From: Rhizobium etli 8C-3
GTDB lineage: Bacteria; Pseudomonadota; Alphaproteobacteria; Rhizobiales; Rhizobiaceae
NCBI RefSeq assembly: GCF_001908375.1
Contig: NZ_CP017241.1
Span: 2,049,001-2,113,000, forward strand
Direction: 5' to 3'
DNA: 64,000 nt
The position numbers and the translations under genes were made by a program. The notes beneath the pieces are model-generated. The model searched no databases and was not told the origin of the DNA. It saw only the letters and a list, made by a program, of their open reading frames with translations. Positions 7,993 through 16,629 of the stretch are shown piece by piece; the first letter of the stretch is position 1, and every line of letters begins with the position of its first letter.

Positions 7993-9255
7993 ATGACGGC
8001 GCTGCAATCTGCCGCCCTGCTGCTTTTCATCAATCTTGGCCTGCTCTGGCTGCTCATGCGCATACCACTCGGCGTGCGCACGATTCGCCTGAAGCAGACA
8101 TTCCAGAGACCGCCGGAGGAGCTGTGGAGGGCGATCAATCCCGCCGGTAGCGACGCCAACTGGCACCATTGCGTCATCAGCAGCAAGCCGCTCAAAAACC
8201 GCGCAGGCATCGTCGAGCAGATCTACAGCCATTTGGACCGCGACGGCGCGCCTCTGCGCCGCTTGCTGGCTTTGGAGCCATTGCCGGCCGCCGGCGGACG
8301 CGGCTTTCGTTCGCGCATCGCCGACGACAGCACTCTCGATGTGGCCTTCTGGCGGGATTTCAGCGAAAGCAGGATCGTCCGCCGACTGCCCGACGGCGCC
8401 GAGATCGAGATTACGCAGACGGATCGTTACCGCGGCCTCGCCTTCCTCCTCTTTCGATATGTCATGCTGCGCCGGGAGCTGCGTGCGCTCGAGGGGTGGC
8501 TGGAAACCGGTGCATCGGTCCCGCAGGGATATTTCGAACATCCCGCCTTTCAATGCGGCCTGGCTGTTCTCTCGACGTTTTTGCTTTGGCCGTTCTTCGG
8601 ACTTACGACATCCGGGCTGATGATCTCGACATTTCTCACCCTTGTCATTGCTCTGCACGAGCTCGGACATCTCGCCGCCTACCGGACTTTCGGACATGAA
8701 TCCGTGCGCATGATCTTCGTGCCGTTCCTCGGCGGCATCGCAATTGGCGGCAGACCCTACAAGAGCCATTTCGAGGTGGCCACCTGTGCGTTGATGGGGC
8801 CGGGCATCTCGGCCTTCTTCGTGCCTATCCTGATTGCCGCCGACAACATCTCGGCACATGGCCTGCTGTCGGAGCATTTCCGCGCCCCGCTATTGATCTT
8901 TCTGCTCATCCTCGGTGCTTTCAACCTGCTCAATCTTCTGCCAATGCAAAGGTTCGACGGTGGTCAGGTCTTGCGACAGATCTTCAGAACGCCGCGCTCG
9001 TTGATCGCAGCGAGCTTTGCCATTACGGCCTGCATTCTCGTCATCGGCTGGGAGATCGGCGTTCCCAGCGGCATCCTGGCTGCAGCGCTTGCCGTCTTCA
9101 TCCTGCTCAGCATGATTGGCGCGGGATCCCTCAAGCCGCGCCACAAGCTGGAGGAAATGAAGGCCTATGAGCGCCTGCTGGTCACCTTCGGTCTTTATGC
9201 TGCGATCCTCATTCACGGCTATGCAGTTATTTTTTCCGCGGAGCAGCTTTTTTGA
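7993..9255 (+). CDS. Site-2-protease-type M50 membrane protein with N-terminal SRPBCC-like domain
   Basis: The 420-residue product joins two parts. Residues 5-22 form a membrane helix. Residues about 30-175 look like an SRPBCC/START-like hydrophobic-pocket domain (TFQRPPEELWRAINP, WHHCVISSKPL, a central strand run, and a closing amphipathic helix LRALEGWLE). Residues about 185-420 form a multi-helix M50 protease: zinc motif HELGH at 222-226 and the second motif NLLPMQRFDGG with the third ligand Asp322. Both motifs are intact. The start is the ATG at 7993 after CCGGAGAC. M50 enzymes cleave substrates within the membrane. The target is unknown; the SRPBCC-like part may sense a lipid or select substrate, which is inference. 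Confidence 0.8.
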   Translation: MTALQSAALLLFINLGLLWLLMRIPLGVRTIRLKQTFQRPPEELWRAINPAGSDANWHHCVISSKPLKNRAGIVEQIYSHLDRDGAPLRRLLALEPLPAAGGRGFRSRIADDSTLDVAFWRDFSESRIVRRLPDGAEIEITQTDRYRGLAFLLFRYVMLRRELRALEGWLETGASVPQGYFEHPAFQCGLAVLSTFLLWPFFGLTTSGLMISTFLTLVIALHELGHLAAYRTFGHESVRMIFVPFLGGIAIGGRPYKSHFEVATCALMGPGISAFFVPILIAADNISAHGLLSEHFRAPLLIFLLILGAFNLLNLLPMQRFDGGQVLRQIFRTPRSLIAASFAITACILVIGWEIGVPSGILAAALAVFILLSMIGAGSLKPRHKLEEMKAYERLLVTFGLYAAILIHGYAVIFSAEQLF

Positions 9256-9385
9256 GACTCTGAGCAAACGGGTTGTCGCAAGTAGCTGATTTTGCGATAA
9301 TGTGGTGGCCGACTTTCCTTTTGTCTTGAGCTGCCGTCGCCCGGCATGCCAAGGTCATGCCGGAAGATCACGAGGAGATTGGACG

Positions 9386-10513
9386 ATGGACGTTCGCGCC
9401 GCCGTTGCCGTTCAGGCTGGAAAACCGCTGGAAGTCATGACCGTACAGCTTGAAGGCCCGCGGGCCGGCGAGGTTCTGGTCGAGGTCAAGGCGACCGGCA
9501 TCTGCCACACCGACGATTTCACGCTGTCTGGCGCCGATCCGGAGGGCCTGTTTCCGGCAATCCTCGGCCATGAGGGTGCCGGCATCGTCGTCGATGTCGG
9601 ACCGGGCGTCACTTCGGTCAAGAAGGGCGACCACGTCATTCCGCTTTATACGCCGGAATGCCGTGAATGCCCGTCCTGCCTGTCGCGCAAGACCAACCTC
9701 TGCACGGCGATCCGCGCCACCCAGGGCCAGGGCCTGATGCCGGACGGCACGAGCCGCTTTTCGATCGGCAAGGACAAGATCCATCACTACATGGGCTGCT
9801 CGACCTTTGCCAATTACACGGTGCTGCCGGAGATTGCCGTTGCCAAGGTCAATGCCGACGCCCCCTTCGACAAGATCTGCTATATCGGCTGTGGGGTCAC
9901 CACCGGCATCGGTGCCGTCATCAACACCGCCAAGGTGGAGATCGGTGCCACGGCCATTGTCTTCGGCCTCGGCGGCATCGGTTTGAACGTTCTCCAGGGT
10001 CTCAGGCTTGCCGGCGCCGACATGATCATCGGTGTCGACATCAACAATGACCGCAAGGCCTGGGGCGAAAAGTTCGGCATGACGCATTTCGTCAATCCAA
10101 AGGAGGTCGAGGGCGACATCGTGGCCTATCTCGTCAACCTGACGAAGCGCGGCGCCGACCAGATCGGCGGTGCCGACTATACCTTCGACTGCACCGGCAA
10201 CACGAAGGTAATGCGCCAGGCGCTGGAAGCCAGCCATCGCGGCTGGGGCAAGTCGATCGTCATCGGGGTGGCCGGTGCTGGCCAGGAGATCTCGACGCGT
10301 CCGTTCCAGCTGGTGACCGGCCGCAGCTGGATGGGCACGGCCTTCGGCGGCGCGCGCGGGCGAACCGACGTGCCGAAGATCGTCGACTGGTACATGGAAG
10401 GCAAGATCGAGATCGATCCGATGATCACCCATACAATGCCGCTCGAGGACATCAACAAGGGCTTCGAACTTATGCATTCCGGTCAAAGCATCCGCGGCGT
10501 GGTGATCTATTGA
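9386..10513 (+). CDS. adhI: S-(hydroxymethyl)glutathione dehydrogenase (class III alcohol dehydrogenase)
   Basis: This 375-residue zinc enzyme oxidises the spontaneous formaldehyde-glutathione adduct to S-formylglutathione with NAD+; it also reduces S-nitrosoglutathione. The start is the ATG at 9386 behind GAGGAG. Catalytic zinc ligands lie in TGICHTDD and GHEGAG. The structural zinc loop has Cys at CRECPSCLSRKTNLC. The coenzyme fold carries GLGGIGLNVLQG. The end, ASHRGWGKSIVIGVAG and FGGARGRTDVP, is characteristic of class III. fghA, the next enzyme, follows after a DUF188 gene, so the three probably form one detoxification unit. The symbol frmA is used for the same enzyme in enterobacteria. 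Confidence 0.95.
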   Translation: MDVRAAVAVQAGKPLEVMTVQLEGPRAGEVLVEVKATGICHTDDFTLSGADPEGLFPAILGHEGAGIVVDVGPGVTSVKKGDHVIPLYTPECRECPSCLSRKTNLCTAIRATQGQGLMPDGTSRFSIGKDKIHHYMGCSTFANYTVLPEIAVAKVNADAPFDKICYIGCGVTTGIGAVINTAKVEIGATAIVFGLGGIGLNVLQGLRLAGADMIIGVDINNDRKAWGEKFGMTHFVNPKEVEGDIVAYLVNLTKRGADQIGGADYTFDCTGNTKVMRQALEASHRGWGKSIVIGVAGAGQEISTRPFQLVTGRSWMGTAFGGARGRTDVPKIVDWYMEGKIEIDPMITHTMPLEDINKGFELMHSGQSIRGVVIY

Positions 10514-10757
10514 TCTCGAGTCTTATTGCAAATCGATCTGGCATTGCAGCCCGCCGATCGATAGATACGGCTGCAATCAGCACTGAAACCCGCTTCCGGG
10601 CGTACCGCGCGTGCCGAAAAATCCAAGTACCAGGATGTTTCGGAACTACGTCATCATCTACGATCGCTTGCCGGATGGCGCTGGCGTGGAACTCTTTTGC
10701 AGCGCGGTGCGCCACGAGACCACCATCGCTCTTTCGACGACTAGAAACGAACGACAC

Positions 10758-11231
10758 ATGCCGCAAATATATGTTGATGCAGACGCCTGCCCCGTGAAGC
10801 CGGAAATCCTGAAGGTTGCCGAACGTCACGGCATCGAAGTAACCTTCGTCGCCAATTCCGGCCTGCGGCCATCACGTGATCCTATGGTCCGAAACGTCAT
10901 CGTCTCCAATGCCTTCGATGCTGCCGACAACTGGATTGCGGAGCACGCGACCAACAGCGACGTTGTGGTGACCGCGGACGTGCCGCTCGCCGTGCGGTGC
11001 GTTGCGGGCGGTTCGCTGGTCTGCGGCCCCACCGGCCGCGTTTTCGACGACACAAATATCGGAATGGCGAGCGCCATGCGCGATCTCGGCGCACACCTGC
11101 GGGAAACCGGCGAAAGCAAGGGTTATAATGCCGCCTTCAGCCCGAGGGACCGCTCGCGGTTCCTAGAAACCTTCGATCGTCTTTGCCGTCGCTCCAAGGC
11201 GGCAGCCACAGGAACGGGAGATCAAAAGTGA
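10758..11231 (+). CDS. YaiI/YqxD (DUF188, UPF0178) family protein
   Basis: A 157-residue protein with a PIN-like DUF188 fold. The start is the ATG at 10758; an upstream in-frame ATG at 10611 adds unrelated sequence. Acidic clusters typical of the family are visible: VDADACPVK at 5-13, SRDP, and VTADVPLA in the middle, then DDTNIGMA. These could form a nuclease-like metal site, but activity of the family is not established. Its stop overlaps the GTG start of fghA (GTGA), so the two are translationally coupled. Placement between adhI and fghA is notable, since no role in formaldehyde metabolism is known for it. Confidence 0.85.
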   Translation: MPQIYVDADACPVKPEILKVAERHGIEVTFVANSGLRPSRDPMVRNVIVSNAFDAADNWIAEHATNSDVVVTADVPLAVRCVAGGSLVCGPTGRVFDDTNIGMASAMRDLGAHLRETGESKGYNAAFSPRDRSRFLETFDRLCRRSKAAATGTGDQK

Positions 11232-12061
11232 ACATCATTTCCCAAGCGACCGCCTTCGGAGGCATGCAGGGCGTGTATTCGCACGAATCGGAATCCTGCA
11301 AATGCGAGATGACTTTCGCAGTCTTTGCGCCGCCGAAGGCCATCAAGGAGCCCTGCCCGGTTCTATGGTATCTTTCCGGTCTCACCTGCACGCATGCCAA
11401 CGTCATGGAAAAAGGCGAGTACCGGCGCATGGCGGCCGAGTTCGGCCTGATCATCGTCTGCCCGGACACGAGCCCGCGCGGCAACGATATTCCCGACGAG
11501 CTCACCAACTGGCAGATGGGCAAAGGCGCGGGCTTCTATCTTGATGCCACAGAAGAGCCCTGGGCAGAAAACTATCGGATGTACACCTACATTACCGAGG
11601 AGCTGCCGACCCTCCTCGCCAAGCAATTTCGCGTAGACATGAGCCGCCAGGGAATCTTTGGTCATTCGATGGGCGGTCATGGAGCGCTGACGATGGCGCT
11701 GAGGAATCCGGACCGCTTCAGGAGCTGCTCGGCGTTTGCGCCGATCGTCGAGCCATCGACTGCCGATTGGTCGGCGCCGGCATTCGAAAAGTATCTTGGT
11801 TCCGATCGCGCGGCCTGGCGCAACTACGACGCATGCGCCTTGGTAAGCGACGGCGCACGCTTCCCGGAATTTCTGATCGACCAGGGGAAGGCTGACGGCT
11901 TCCTGGAAAATGGCCTGAGGCCGTGGCTCTTCGAAGAGTCGATCAAGGGCACGGACATCAAGCTCACGCTGCGGATGCATGAGCGCTACGACCACTCCTA
12001 CTATTTTATCTCCACCTTCATGGATGATCACCTGACGTGGCACGCCGAGCGGCTCGCATAA
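11228..12061 (+). CDS. fghA: S-formylglutathione hydrolase
   Basis: The 277-residue alpha/beta hydrolase releases formate and glutathione from S-formylglutathione, completing glutathione-dependent formaldehyde oxidation begun by AdhI. The start is the GTG at 11228 behind a GGGAGA ribosome site, overlapping the stop of the preceding gene. The esterase-D features are CPVLWYLSGLTCT (about 43-55), PDTSPRGND, and the nucleophile elbow GHSMGGHGA with Ser147. The late His is in ERYDHSYYFI and the acid in the preceding region. Length and motifs match the family fully. Confidence 0.95.
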   Translation: MNIISQATAFGGMQGVYSHESESCKCEMTFAVFAPPKAIKEPCPVLWYLSGLTCTHANVMEKGEYRRMAAEFGLIIVCPDTSPRGNDIPDELTNWQMGKGAGFYLDATEEPWAENYRMYTYITEELPTLLAKQFRVDMSRQGIFGHSMGGHGALTMALRNPDRFRSCSAFAPIVEPSTADWSAPAFEKYLGSDRAAWRNYDACALVSDGARFPEFLIDQGKADGFLENGLRPWLFEESIKGTDIKLTLRMHERYDHSYYFISTFMDDHLTWHAERLA

Positions 12062-12105
12062 GGAACACAAGGACGGGTGGCATGGCAGCTATCCCGGTTC
12101 CAACC

Positions 12106-12134
12106 TTGCAACGGCACTCAAACCGAGCCTATGA
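12106..12134 (+). promoter_or_regulatory. Predicted promoter of sugE
   Basis: TTGCAA (12106-12111) and CTATGA (12129-12134) are separated by 17 bases. A start about seven bases further would be at 12141-12142, exactly where the first riboswitch hairpin begins. This is a pattern match, not a measured start. Confidence 0.45.
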
Positions 12135-12141
12135 GCAACAA

Positions 12142-12200
12142 CGCAGACGACTGCGGCGCCCGTTCTACTGTGGGCGCAAACGTCGCGGGGACGGCCTCGC
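12142..12200 (+). promoter_or_regulatory. Guanidine-II (mini-ykkC) riboswitch
   Basis: Two short hairpins carry the diagnostic ACGR loops. P1 is CGCAG-ACGA-CTGCG (12142-12155). P2 is GCGGGG-ACGG-CCTCGC (12185-12200). The sugE ribosome site AAGGAGAG follows within 20 bases. This is the guanidine-II class, in which guanidinium stabilises the paired loops and exposes the ribosome site, turning on exporter genes. The 29-base linker itself can form GCGCCC/GGGCGC (12156-12177), an extra hairpin between the two aptamer stems. Confidence 0.85.
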
Positions 12201-12220
12201 TCTTTAAAAAGGAGAGTAAG

Positions 12221-12535
12221 ATGGCCTGGTTTCTGCTGATTCTTGCAGGTCTTTTTGAATGCGGCTGGGCAATCGGCTTGAAATACACCGATGGCTTCAC
12301 GCGGCCAATGCCGACGGTCCTGACCGTCATTTCCATGGTGATCAGCATTGTCCTGCTCGGTCTGGCGGTCAAGACGCTGCCGATCGGCACGGCCTATGCG
12401 GTCTGGACGGGTATAGGCACCGTCGGAACCGTGCTGCTCGGCATATGGCTGCTCGGCGATCCCGTCACAGCGGCCCGCCTCGGCTGCATCGCACTGATCA
12501 TCGCCGGGATTGTCGGACTTAAACTGGCTGCATGA
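12221..12535 (+). CDS. sugE: Small multidrug resistance protein SugE/Gdx, guanidinium exporter
   Basis: The 104-residue inner-membrane protein has four helices and works as an antiparallel dimer that exchanges guanidinium for protons. The start is the ATG at 12221 behind AAGGAG. The substrate- and proton-binding Glu is in LFECGWAIGLKYTDG in helix 1. The subtype marks of SugE, rather than EmrE, are WAIGLKYT, the loop GFTRPMPT and the GTAYAVWTGIG of helix 3. The guanidine-II riboswitch immediately upstream supports guanidinium as the natural substrate. A strong terminator follows, so it is a monocistronic unit. Confidence 0.95.
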   Translation: MAWFLLILAGLFECGWAIGLKYTDGFTRPMPTVLTVISMVISIVLLGLAVKTLPIGTAYAVWTGIGTVGTVLLGIWLLGDPVTAARLGCIALIIAGIVGLKLAA

Positions 12536-12537
12536 CC

Positions 12538-12570
12538 AAGACTGCCGCGGAAAGAACCCGCGGCAGTCTT
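12538..12570. terminator. Bidirectional terminator between sugE and doxX
   Basis: AAGACTGCCGCGG (12538-12550) pairs perfectly over 13 bp with CCGCGGCAGTCTT (12558-12570) around a 7-base loop. It fills the whole gap between two converging genes and ends in T residues on both strands, so it probably serves both. Confidence 0.8.
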
Positions 12571-12571
12571 C

Positions 12572-12964
12572 TCAGGCGTTGCGATTGTCGAGCGAAAAGG
12601 CGCCTGCACCGGAAAAAACCAGGAACAGGAAGACGAAGCAGTAGAGGATTGCCGATTCTCCCTGATTGACTGACGGATAAAAACCCAGGGGCATATGCGC
12701 CATGAAATAGGCAACAGCCATCTCTCCGCTCAGGATGAAAGCGACCGGACGTGTCAGGAATCCGACGAGAATGGCCAGGCCGCCGACGAATTCAAGAAGC
12801 GCCGCGACGAGCATGAGCGGCGGAAGCGGGCCGCCCTCTCCCTGCGGAATCGGGAATGCGAACAACTTCATCGTGCCGTGCTCGATGAACAGAAGCGCAG
12901 TGGCGATCCGAAGAGCGGCCAGCGCGTAGGGTTGATAGACGCTCAAACGTTCGAAAACGGACAT
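12572..12964 (-). CDS. DoxX family membrane protein
   Basis: A 130-residue inner-membrane protein with four predicted helices. It starts MSVFERLSVYQPYALAALR after GGGAGAG. Family features are ALRIATALLFIEHGTMKLF in helix 1, the second helix LVAALLEFVGGLAILVGF, and GEMAVAYFMAHMP. DoxX proteins are linked to redox and thiol stress in some bacteria, but this member has no characterised role. It is convergent with sugE and lies beyond the end of pccB. Confidence 0.88.
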   Translation of the reverse strand: MSVFERLSVYQPYALAALRIATALLFIEHGTMKLFAFPIPQGEGGPLPPLMLVAALLEFVGGLAILVGFLTRPVAFILSGEMAVAYFMAHMPLGFYPSVNQGESAILYCFVFLFLVFSGAGAFSLDNRNA

Positions 12965-13087
12965 TCAGACTCTCCCTTGAGATAAGACGGTTGAGCGTTA
13001 GTCCCTAAACGAGAGGAATGAACACACGGATCGTTGACATGTATTCACTTCCTGTTGATTTCGCATGATTTTCACGATGCTCACGTC

Positions 13088-14620
13088 TTAGAGCGGAATA
13101 TTGTCGTGCTTCTTCCAGGGGTTCGAGAGATCCTTGTTGCGCAGCATCTTCAGACCGCGCGCCAGGCGGCGGCGCGTCGAATGCGGCATGATCACCTCGT
13201 CGATATAGCCACGCTCGGCCGCGACAAACGGCGACAGGAAGCGGTCCTCGTACATCTTTGTGTGTGCCGCTATCTTTTCCGGATCGGTAATATCCTTGCG
13301 GAAGATGATCTCGACTGCGCCCTTCGCACCCATCACTGCGATCTGCGCCGTCGGCCACGCATAGTTCAGATCGCCGCGCAAATGCTTGGAGGCCATGACG
13401 TCGTAAGCCCCGCCGAACGCCTTGCGGGTGATGACAGTCAGCTTCGGCACGGTCGCCTCCGCATAGGCAAAAAGCAGCTTTGCCCCATGCTTGATGAGAC
13501 CGCCATATTCCTGCGCCGTGCCTGGTAGAAAGCCCGGAACATCGACGAAGGTAACGATCGGAATACCGAAGCAATCGCAAAAGCGCACAAAACGCGCGGC
13601 CTTGCGTGATGCATCGCTATCGAGCACGCCGGCAAGCACCATCGGCTGGTTTGCCACAAAGCCGACAGTCGAGCCCTCGACGCGCCCAAAACCGCAGACG
13701 ATGTTCTTGGCGAAGCTTGCCTGGATCTCAAAAAAATCGCTGTCGTCAGCAACCTTGTGGATCAGCTCCTTGATGTCATACGGCTTGTTGGCATTGGCCG
13801 GGATGAGAGTGTCCAGCGATTGATCCCCATCCGTCACCGACTGGTAACATTCGATCTCCGGCACCGGTGACGTATTGGAAAGCGGCAGGAAATCGACGAG
13901 GCGGCGGACCTGCAGCAATGTATCGACATCGTTGTCGTAAGCGCCGTCAGCGATTGACGAACGGGTCGTATGAATAAAGGCGCCGCCGAGTTCCTCGGAG
14001 GTCACTGCCTCGTTGGTGACGGTCTTGACGACATCCGGACCGGTCACGAACATGTAGGAGGTGTCGCGCACCATGAAGATGAAATCGGTCATCGCAGGCG
14101 AATAGACGTCGCCGCCGGCACATGGGCCCATGATCACGGAAATCTGCGGAATGACGCCGGAAGCCAGCACATTGCGCTGGAAGACTTCGGCATAGCCGCC
14201 GAGCGCAGCAACCCCCTCCTGAATGCGCGCGCCGCCCGCATCATAGATGCCGACGATGGGAGCGCGATTCTTCAGCGCCATGTCCTGCACCTTCATGATC
14301 TTCTCGGCATGCGCCTCGGAAAGCGAGCCGCCAAACACGGTAAAATCCTTGGCGAAGACGAAGACGGGCCGACCGTTGACAGTTCCCCAGCCCGTGACGA
14401 CGCCGTCGCCGGCAATCCGGCTCTTGTCCATGCCGAAGTCCGTCGAGCGATGCTCCACGAACATGTCAAACTCCTCGAAAGTGTTTTCATCGAGGAAGAT
14501 GTCGATCCGTTCGCGTGCCGTCAGCTTGCCGCGCTTGTGCTGCGCTTCGATGCGCGCCTTTCCGCCGCCCTGCCGGGCAATCCCCCGGCGCCGCTCCAGC
14601 TCGTCGAGAACTTCCTTCAT
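13088..14620 (-). CDS. pccB: Propionyl-CoA carboxylase beta subunit
   Basis: The 510-residue carboxyltransferase moves CO2 from biotin on PccA to propionyl-CoA, feeding methylmalonyl-CoA to succinate. It begins [13 protein letters not shown] behind GGGGAGA. The N-terminal crotonase-like half has [15 protein letters not shown] and [19 protein letters not shown]. The acyl-CoA and biotin oxyanion regions are [17 protein letters not shown] and, in the second half, [17 protein letters not shown] with [17 protein letters not shown]. These fit the PccB type rather than acetyl-CoA AccD. It is the last gene of a minus-strand series that starts with crcB. pccA lies 5.2 kb away on the opposite strand, so the subunits are not in one operon here. 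Confidence 0.93.
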   Translation of the reverse strand: MKEVLDELERRRGIARQGGGKARIEAQHKRGKLTARERIDIFLDENTFEEFDMFVEHRSTDFGMDKSRIAGDGVVTGWGTVNGRPVFVFAKDFTVFGGSLSEAHAEKIMKVQDMALKNRAPIVGIYDAGGARIQEGVAALGGYAEVFQRNVLASGVIPQISVIMGPCAGGDVYSPAMTDFIFMVRDTSYMFVTGPDVVKTVTNEAVTSEELGGAFIHTTRSSIADGAYDNDVDTLLQVRRLVDFLPLSNTSPVPEIECYQSVTDGDQSLDTLIPANANKPYDIKELIHKVADDSDFFEIQASFAKNIVCGFGRVEGSTVGFVANQPMVLAGVLDSDASRKAARFVRFCDCFGIPIVTFVDVPGFLPGTAQEYGGLIKHGAKLLFAYAEATVPKLTVITRKAFGGAYDVMASKHLRGDLNYAWPTAQIAVMGAKGAVEIIFRKDITDPEKIAAHTKMYEDRFLSPFVAAERGYIDEVIMPHSTRRRLARGLKMLRNKDLSNPWKKHDNIPL

Positions 14621-14656
14621 GAAATCTCCCCTCGCCGCTCGATTGCGGCTTGATCT

Positions 14657-15115
14657 TCAGCCTCGGCCGGTATTGAGCTTGAAGGCCGAGCGGACTCGCG
14701 CGGCGATATCCTCCGCCAGAATCTGATCCGCCATAGTCCGATCGTTGGCAGTGCTGGTCACCTCGAACGAGCTGACGGCGACGACCGAGCCCTCGTCGAC
14801 GGACGCCGCATCGATACTGATCTTGGCGATATTTCTGTTCTTGTCGAAGCCTGTGACTTTCTGGAGGGAAACGATGCGAACCGTCAGCACGACTCGCGGA
14901 TAGACCTCGGTTCGAACCGTCGCATTGATGGCGGCATTGATGCGGTCGCCGACGCCTGAAAGAAGTTCGGGCGGCGTATTGGGACCGCCGAGAACCACGG
15001 CACTGCGGACATCGTAGATAGGAGCGGCGGGCTCATCGGAGGTCAGGCCCATGCAGGACGTCAGCACGGTACAGACCAGGGCCAGCTGACAAAAAAGCGA
15101 CCTGAACCAATTCAT
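14657..15115 (-). CDS. Small lipoprotein of unknown function
   Basis: With the start at the ATG at 15115 the product has 152 residues. The N-terminus MNWFRSLFCQLALVCTVL leads to the lipobox LTSC with Cys21, so it is probably an outer- or inner-membrane lipoprotein. The mature part is mixed alpha/beta (INAAINATVRTEVYPRVVLTVRIVSLQKVTG, then a second strand pair and a C-terminal helix). I recognise no family. Longer starts at 15160 or 15172 would bury the signal sequence and are rejected. It lies between atp12 and pccB in the same direction. Confidence 0.75.
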   Translation of the reverse strand: MNWFRSLFCQLALVCTVLTSCMGLTSDEPAAPIYDVRSAVVLGGPNTPPELLSGVGDRINAAINATVRTEVYPRVVLTVRIVSLQKVTGFDKNRNIAKISIDAASVDEGSVVAVSSFEVTSTANDRTMADQILAEDIAARVRSAFKLNTGRG

Positions 15116-15183
15116 GCTGAATTCCGCACCTCTCCCGCTCGGAGTCGCAGACTTCGACATAATGGCTGTCAAAGCAATATGTT

Positions 15184-15969
15184 TCAGGCTTTTAGCGCCA
15201 AAAAAACCTGCGCCGCTGCCTTGAATTCCTCAAAGCGCTTGGCACGGCGCAGTTCGCCCTCCTCGTCGCGGCCCCAATGCTCGATTGTCCAGTCCTCGTC
15301 GAGATGGGCAAGCGACCAGACCTCGTCCATGGTCAGACGGCGCTCGGCGAACGCCAGCGCCAGAAGGGCCGACCCGGTTAGTGTCGTCATAGTGTGAAGA
15401 GAGGCAAGTGCCAGCGCACTGTCGTGTCTGCGCAACGAGACGTCGAAGGCTGCGACCGCTTCGCGCGGCTGCTCGTGATGCATCACGCCTTCGATGAGGA
15501 TGAAGCGCGCACCGAGATCATTCGCCGCCCAATCGAGAACCGGGTCCCACTGCTCTGTCTGGCGCTGCACCAGAAGTTCCGGTCCTTCGGCGCGATAGCA
15601 GAGAAGATCAGTCGAGGAAAACCGCAAGATGTCTTCGAAGACGGCTTGCGTATCCATCGCGACGCCGTCGAGCGCGGTATTGACGAGGCGCGTGACGGGC
15701 ATGGTCGCCGGATCGATTTTTTCCGCCTGTGCATCCCACTCTGAGGCAATGAGGTCGGCCAGGGCCTTTACCGGCACTGCCAGAACCTGTTTGGCCGGCG
15801 TGCGCACGACCTTGCCGTCAAGCTCGATTGCGAAGCCATCGTCCCGCTCGGCAACCGCAACATCCTTGTAGAAGCGTTTCGGCAGCGGTCTTTTCATCTG
15901 GATCTGCGCGCGGCGGATCGGATCGGGGTGGCTCAGTCCTTCGGAAAGATCGTTCAGCAGGTCGCGCAT
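15184..15969 (-). CDS. ATP12 family F1-ATPase assembly chaperone
   Basis: ATP12 binds the F1-ATPase alpha subunit before assembly in mitochondria; alphaproteobacteria have homologues. The 261-residue product has the family order: KRFYKDVAVAERDDGF and the beta region DGKVVRTPAK, LADLIASEWDAQ, then the helical C-terminal domain with MPVTRLVNTALDGV, FSSTDLLCYRAEGPELLV and WDPVLDW. The conserved late acidic segment LAHLDEDWTIEHWG is present. It follows the HAD gene by nine bases. Presence of ATP12 is itself an indicator of an alphaproteobacterium. Confidence 0.9.
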   Translation of the reverse strand: MRDLLNDLSEGLSHPDPIRRAQIQMKRPLPKRFYKDVAVAERDDGFAIELDGKVVRTPAKQVLAVPVKALADLIASEWDAQAEKIDPATMPVTRLVNTALDGVAMDTQAVFEDILRFSSTDLLCYRAEGPELLVQRQTEQWDPVLDWAANDLGARFILIEGVMHHEQPREAVAAFDVSLRRHDSALALASLHTMTTLTGSALLALAFAERRLTMDEVWSLAHLDEDWTIEHWGRDEEGELRRAKRFEEFKAAAQVFLALKA

Positions 15970-15978
15970 GGCGTCACC

Positions 15979-16629
15979 TCAAAAATGGTCAAGCACGTCA
16001 TTCGGATGGTAAGCGATAATATCGGCTCCAGCGCCAATCAGTTCGTCAATGCTAGCATAGCCCCAGGATACACCAATTGCCCTTGCGCCCGCAGCCTTTG
16101 CCATCTGCATATCGTAGATAGCGTCGCCAATGACGATGGCATCAGCGGCCTTCATGCCGGCCTCGTCGCAGCATTCGGTTACCATGGCCGGATGCGGCTT
16201 CGACGGACAATCGTCGGCCGTCCGAGAGACGATGAAATGCGGCGTGAAGCCATGTGTTTCCAGGACATTGACAAGCCCGCGGCGCGACTTTCCGGTAACG
16301 GCGCCGATCAGAATGTCCTCCCTTGCTGCGAGCCTGTCTATCATCGGCTTAATCCCGGCGAAAAGCGGCACATCCATGCCGGGCTCGTGCCTTACGTCCA
16401 TGTAGATCGACCTGTAGTGCGCCGTCATTGCAATCGCCTCGTCATCGACATGCAGCTTGCCCTGCATGCGGGCAATCGCGATGTCGAGGGTCAGACCGAT
16501 GATCGATTTTGTTTTGGAAACATCCGGCCATGGATGACCGAATTGAACGAAGGTTCTGGCCATCACCTCATGGATCAGCGCGGCACTGTCGACCAAGGTG
16601 CCGTCGCAATCGAAGAGAACAAGCCTCAT
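15979..16629 (-). CDS. HAD-IA phosphatase (phosphoglycolate phosphatase-like)
   Basis: A 216-residue haloacid dehalogenase-type hydrolase. Motif I is DCDGTLVDS at 8-16 with the nucleophilic Asp; motif II is the Thr in GAVTGKSRRG; the motif III Lys is in SKPHPAMV; motif IV is IVIGDAIYDMQMA. The helical cap (about 20-85) makes it subclass IA, like Gph. The substrate cannot be told. Its start overlaps the stop of the pseudouridine synthase (ATGA at 16626-16629), so the two are translationally coupled; this pairing is common in rhizobia. Confidence 0.88.
   Translation of the reverse strand: MRLVLFDCDGTLVDSAALIHEVMARTFVQFGHPWPDVSKTKSIIGLTLDIAIARMQGKLHVDDEAIAMTAHYRSIYMDVRHEPGMDVPLFAGIKPMIDRLAAREDILIGAVTGKSRRGLVNVLETHGFTPHFIVSRTADDCPSKPHPAMVTECCDEAGMKAADAIVIGDAIYDMQMAKAAGARAIGVSWGYASIDELIGAGADIIAYHPNDVLDHF

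Noticed and set aside
9368..10486. Minus-strand 372-residue frame opposite adhI
   Set aside because: Antisense shadow of adhI, with biased His, Asp and Arg content.
13005..13040. Eleven-residue frame (MSTIRVFIPLV) after pccB with an AGGAAG site
   Set aside because: Too short to separate from chance; no further evidence in the sequence.
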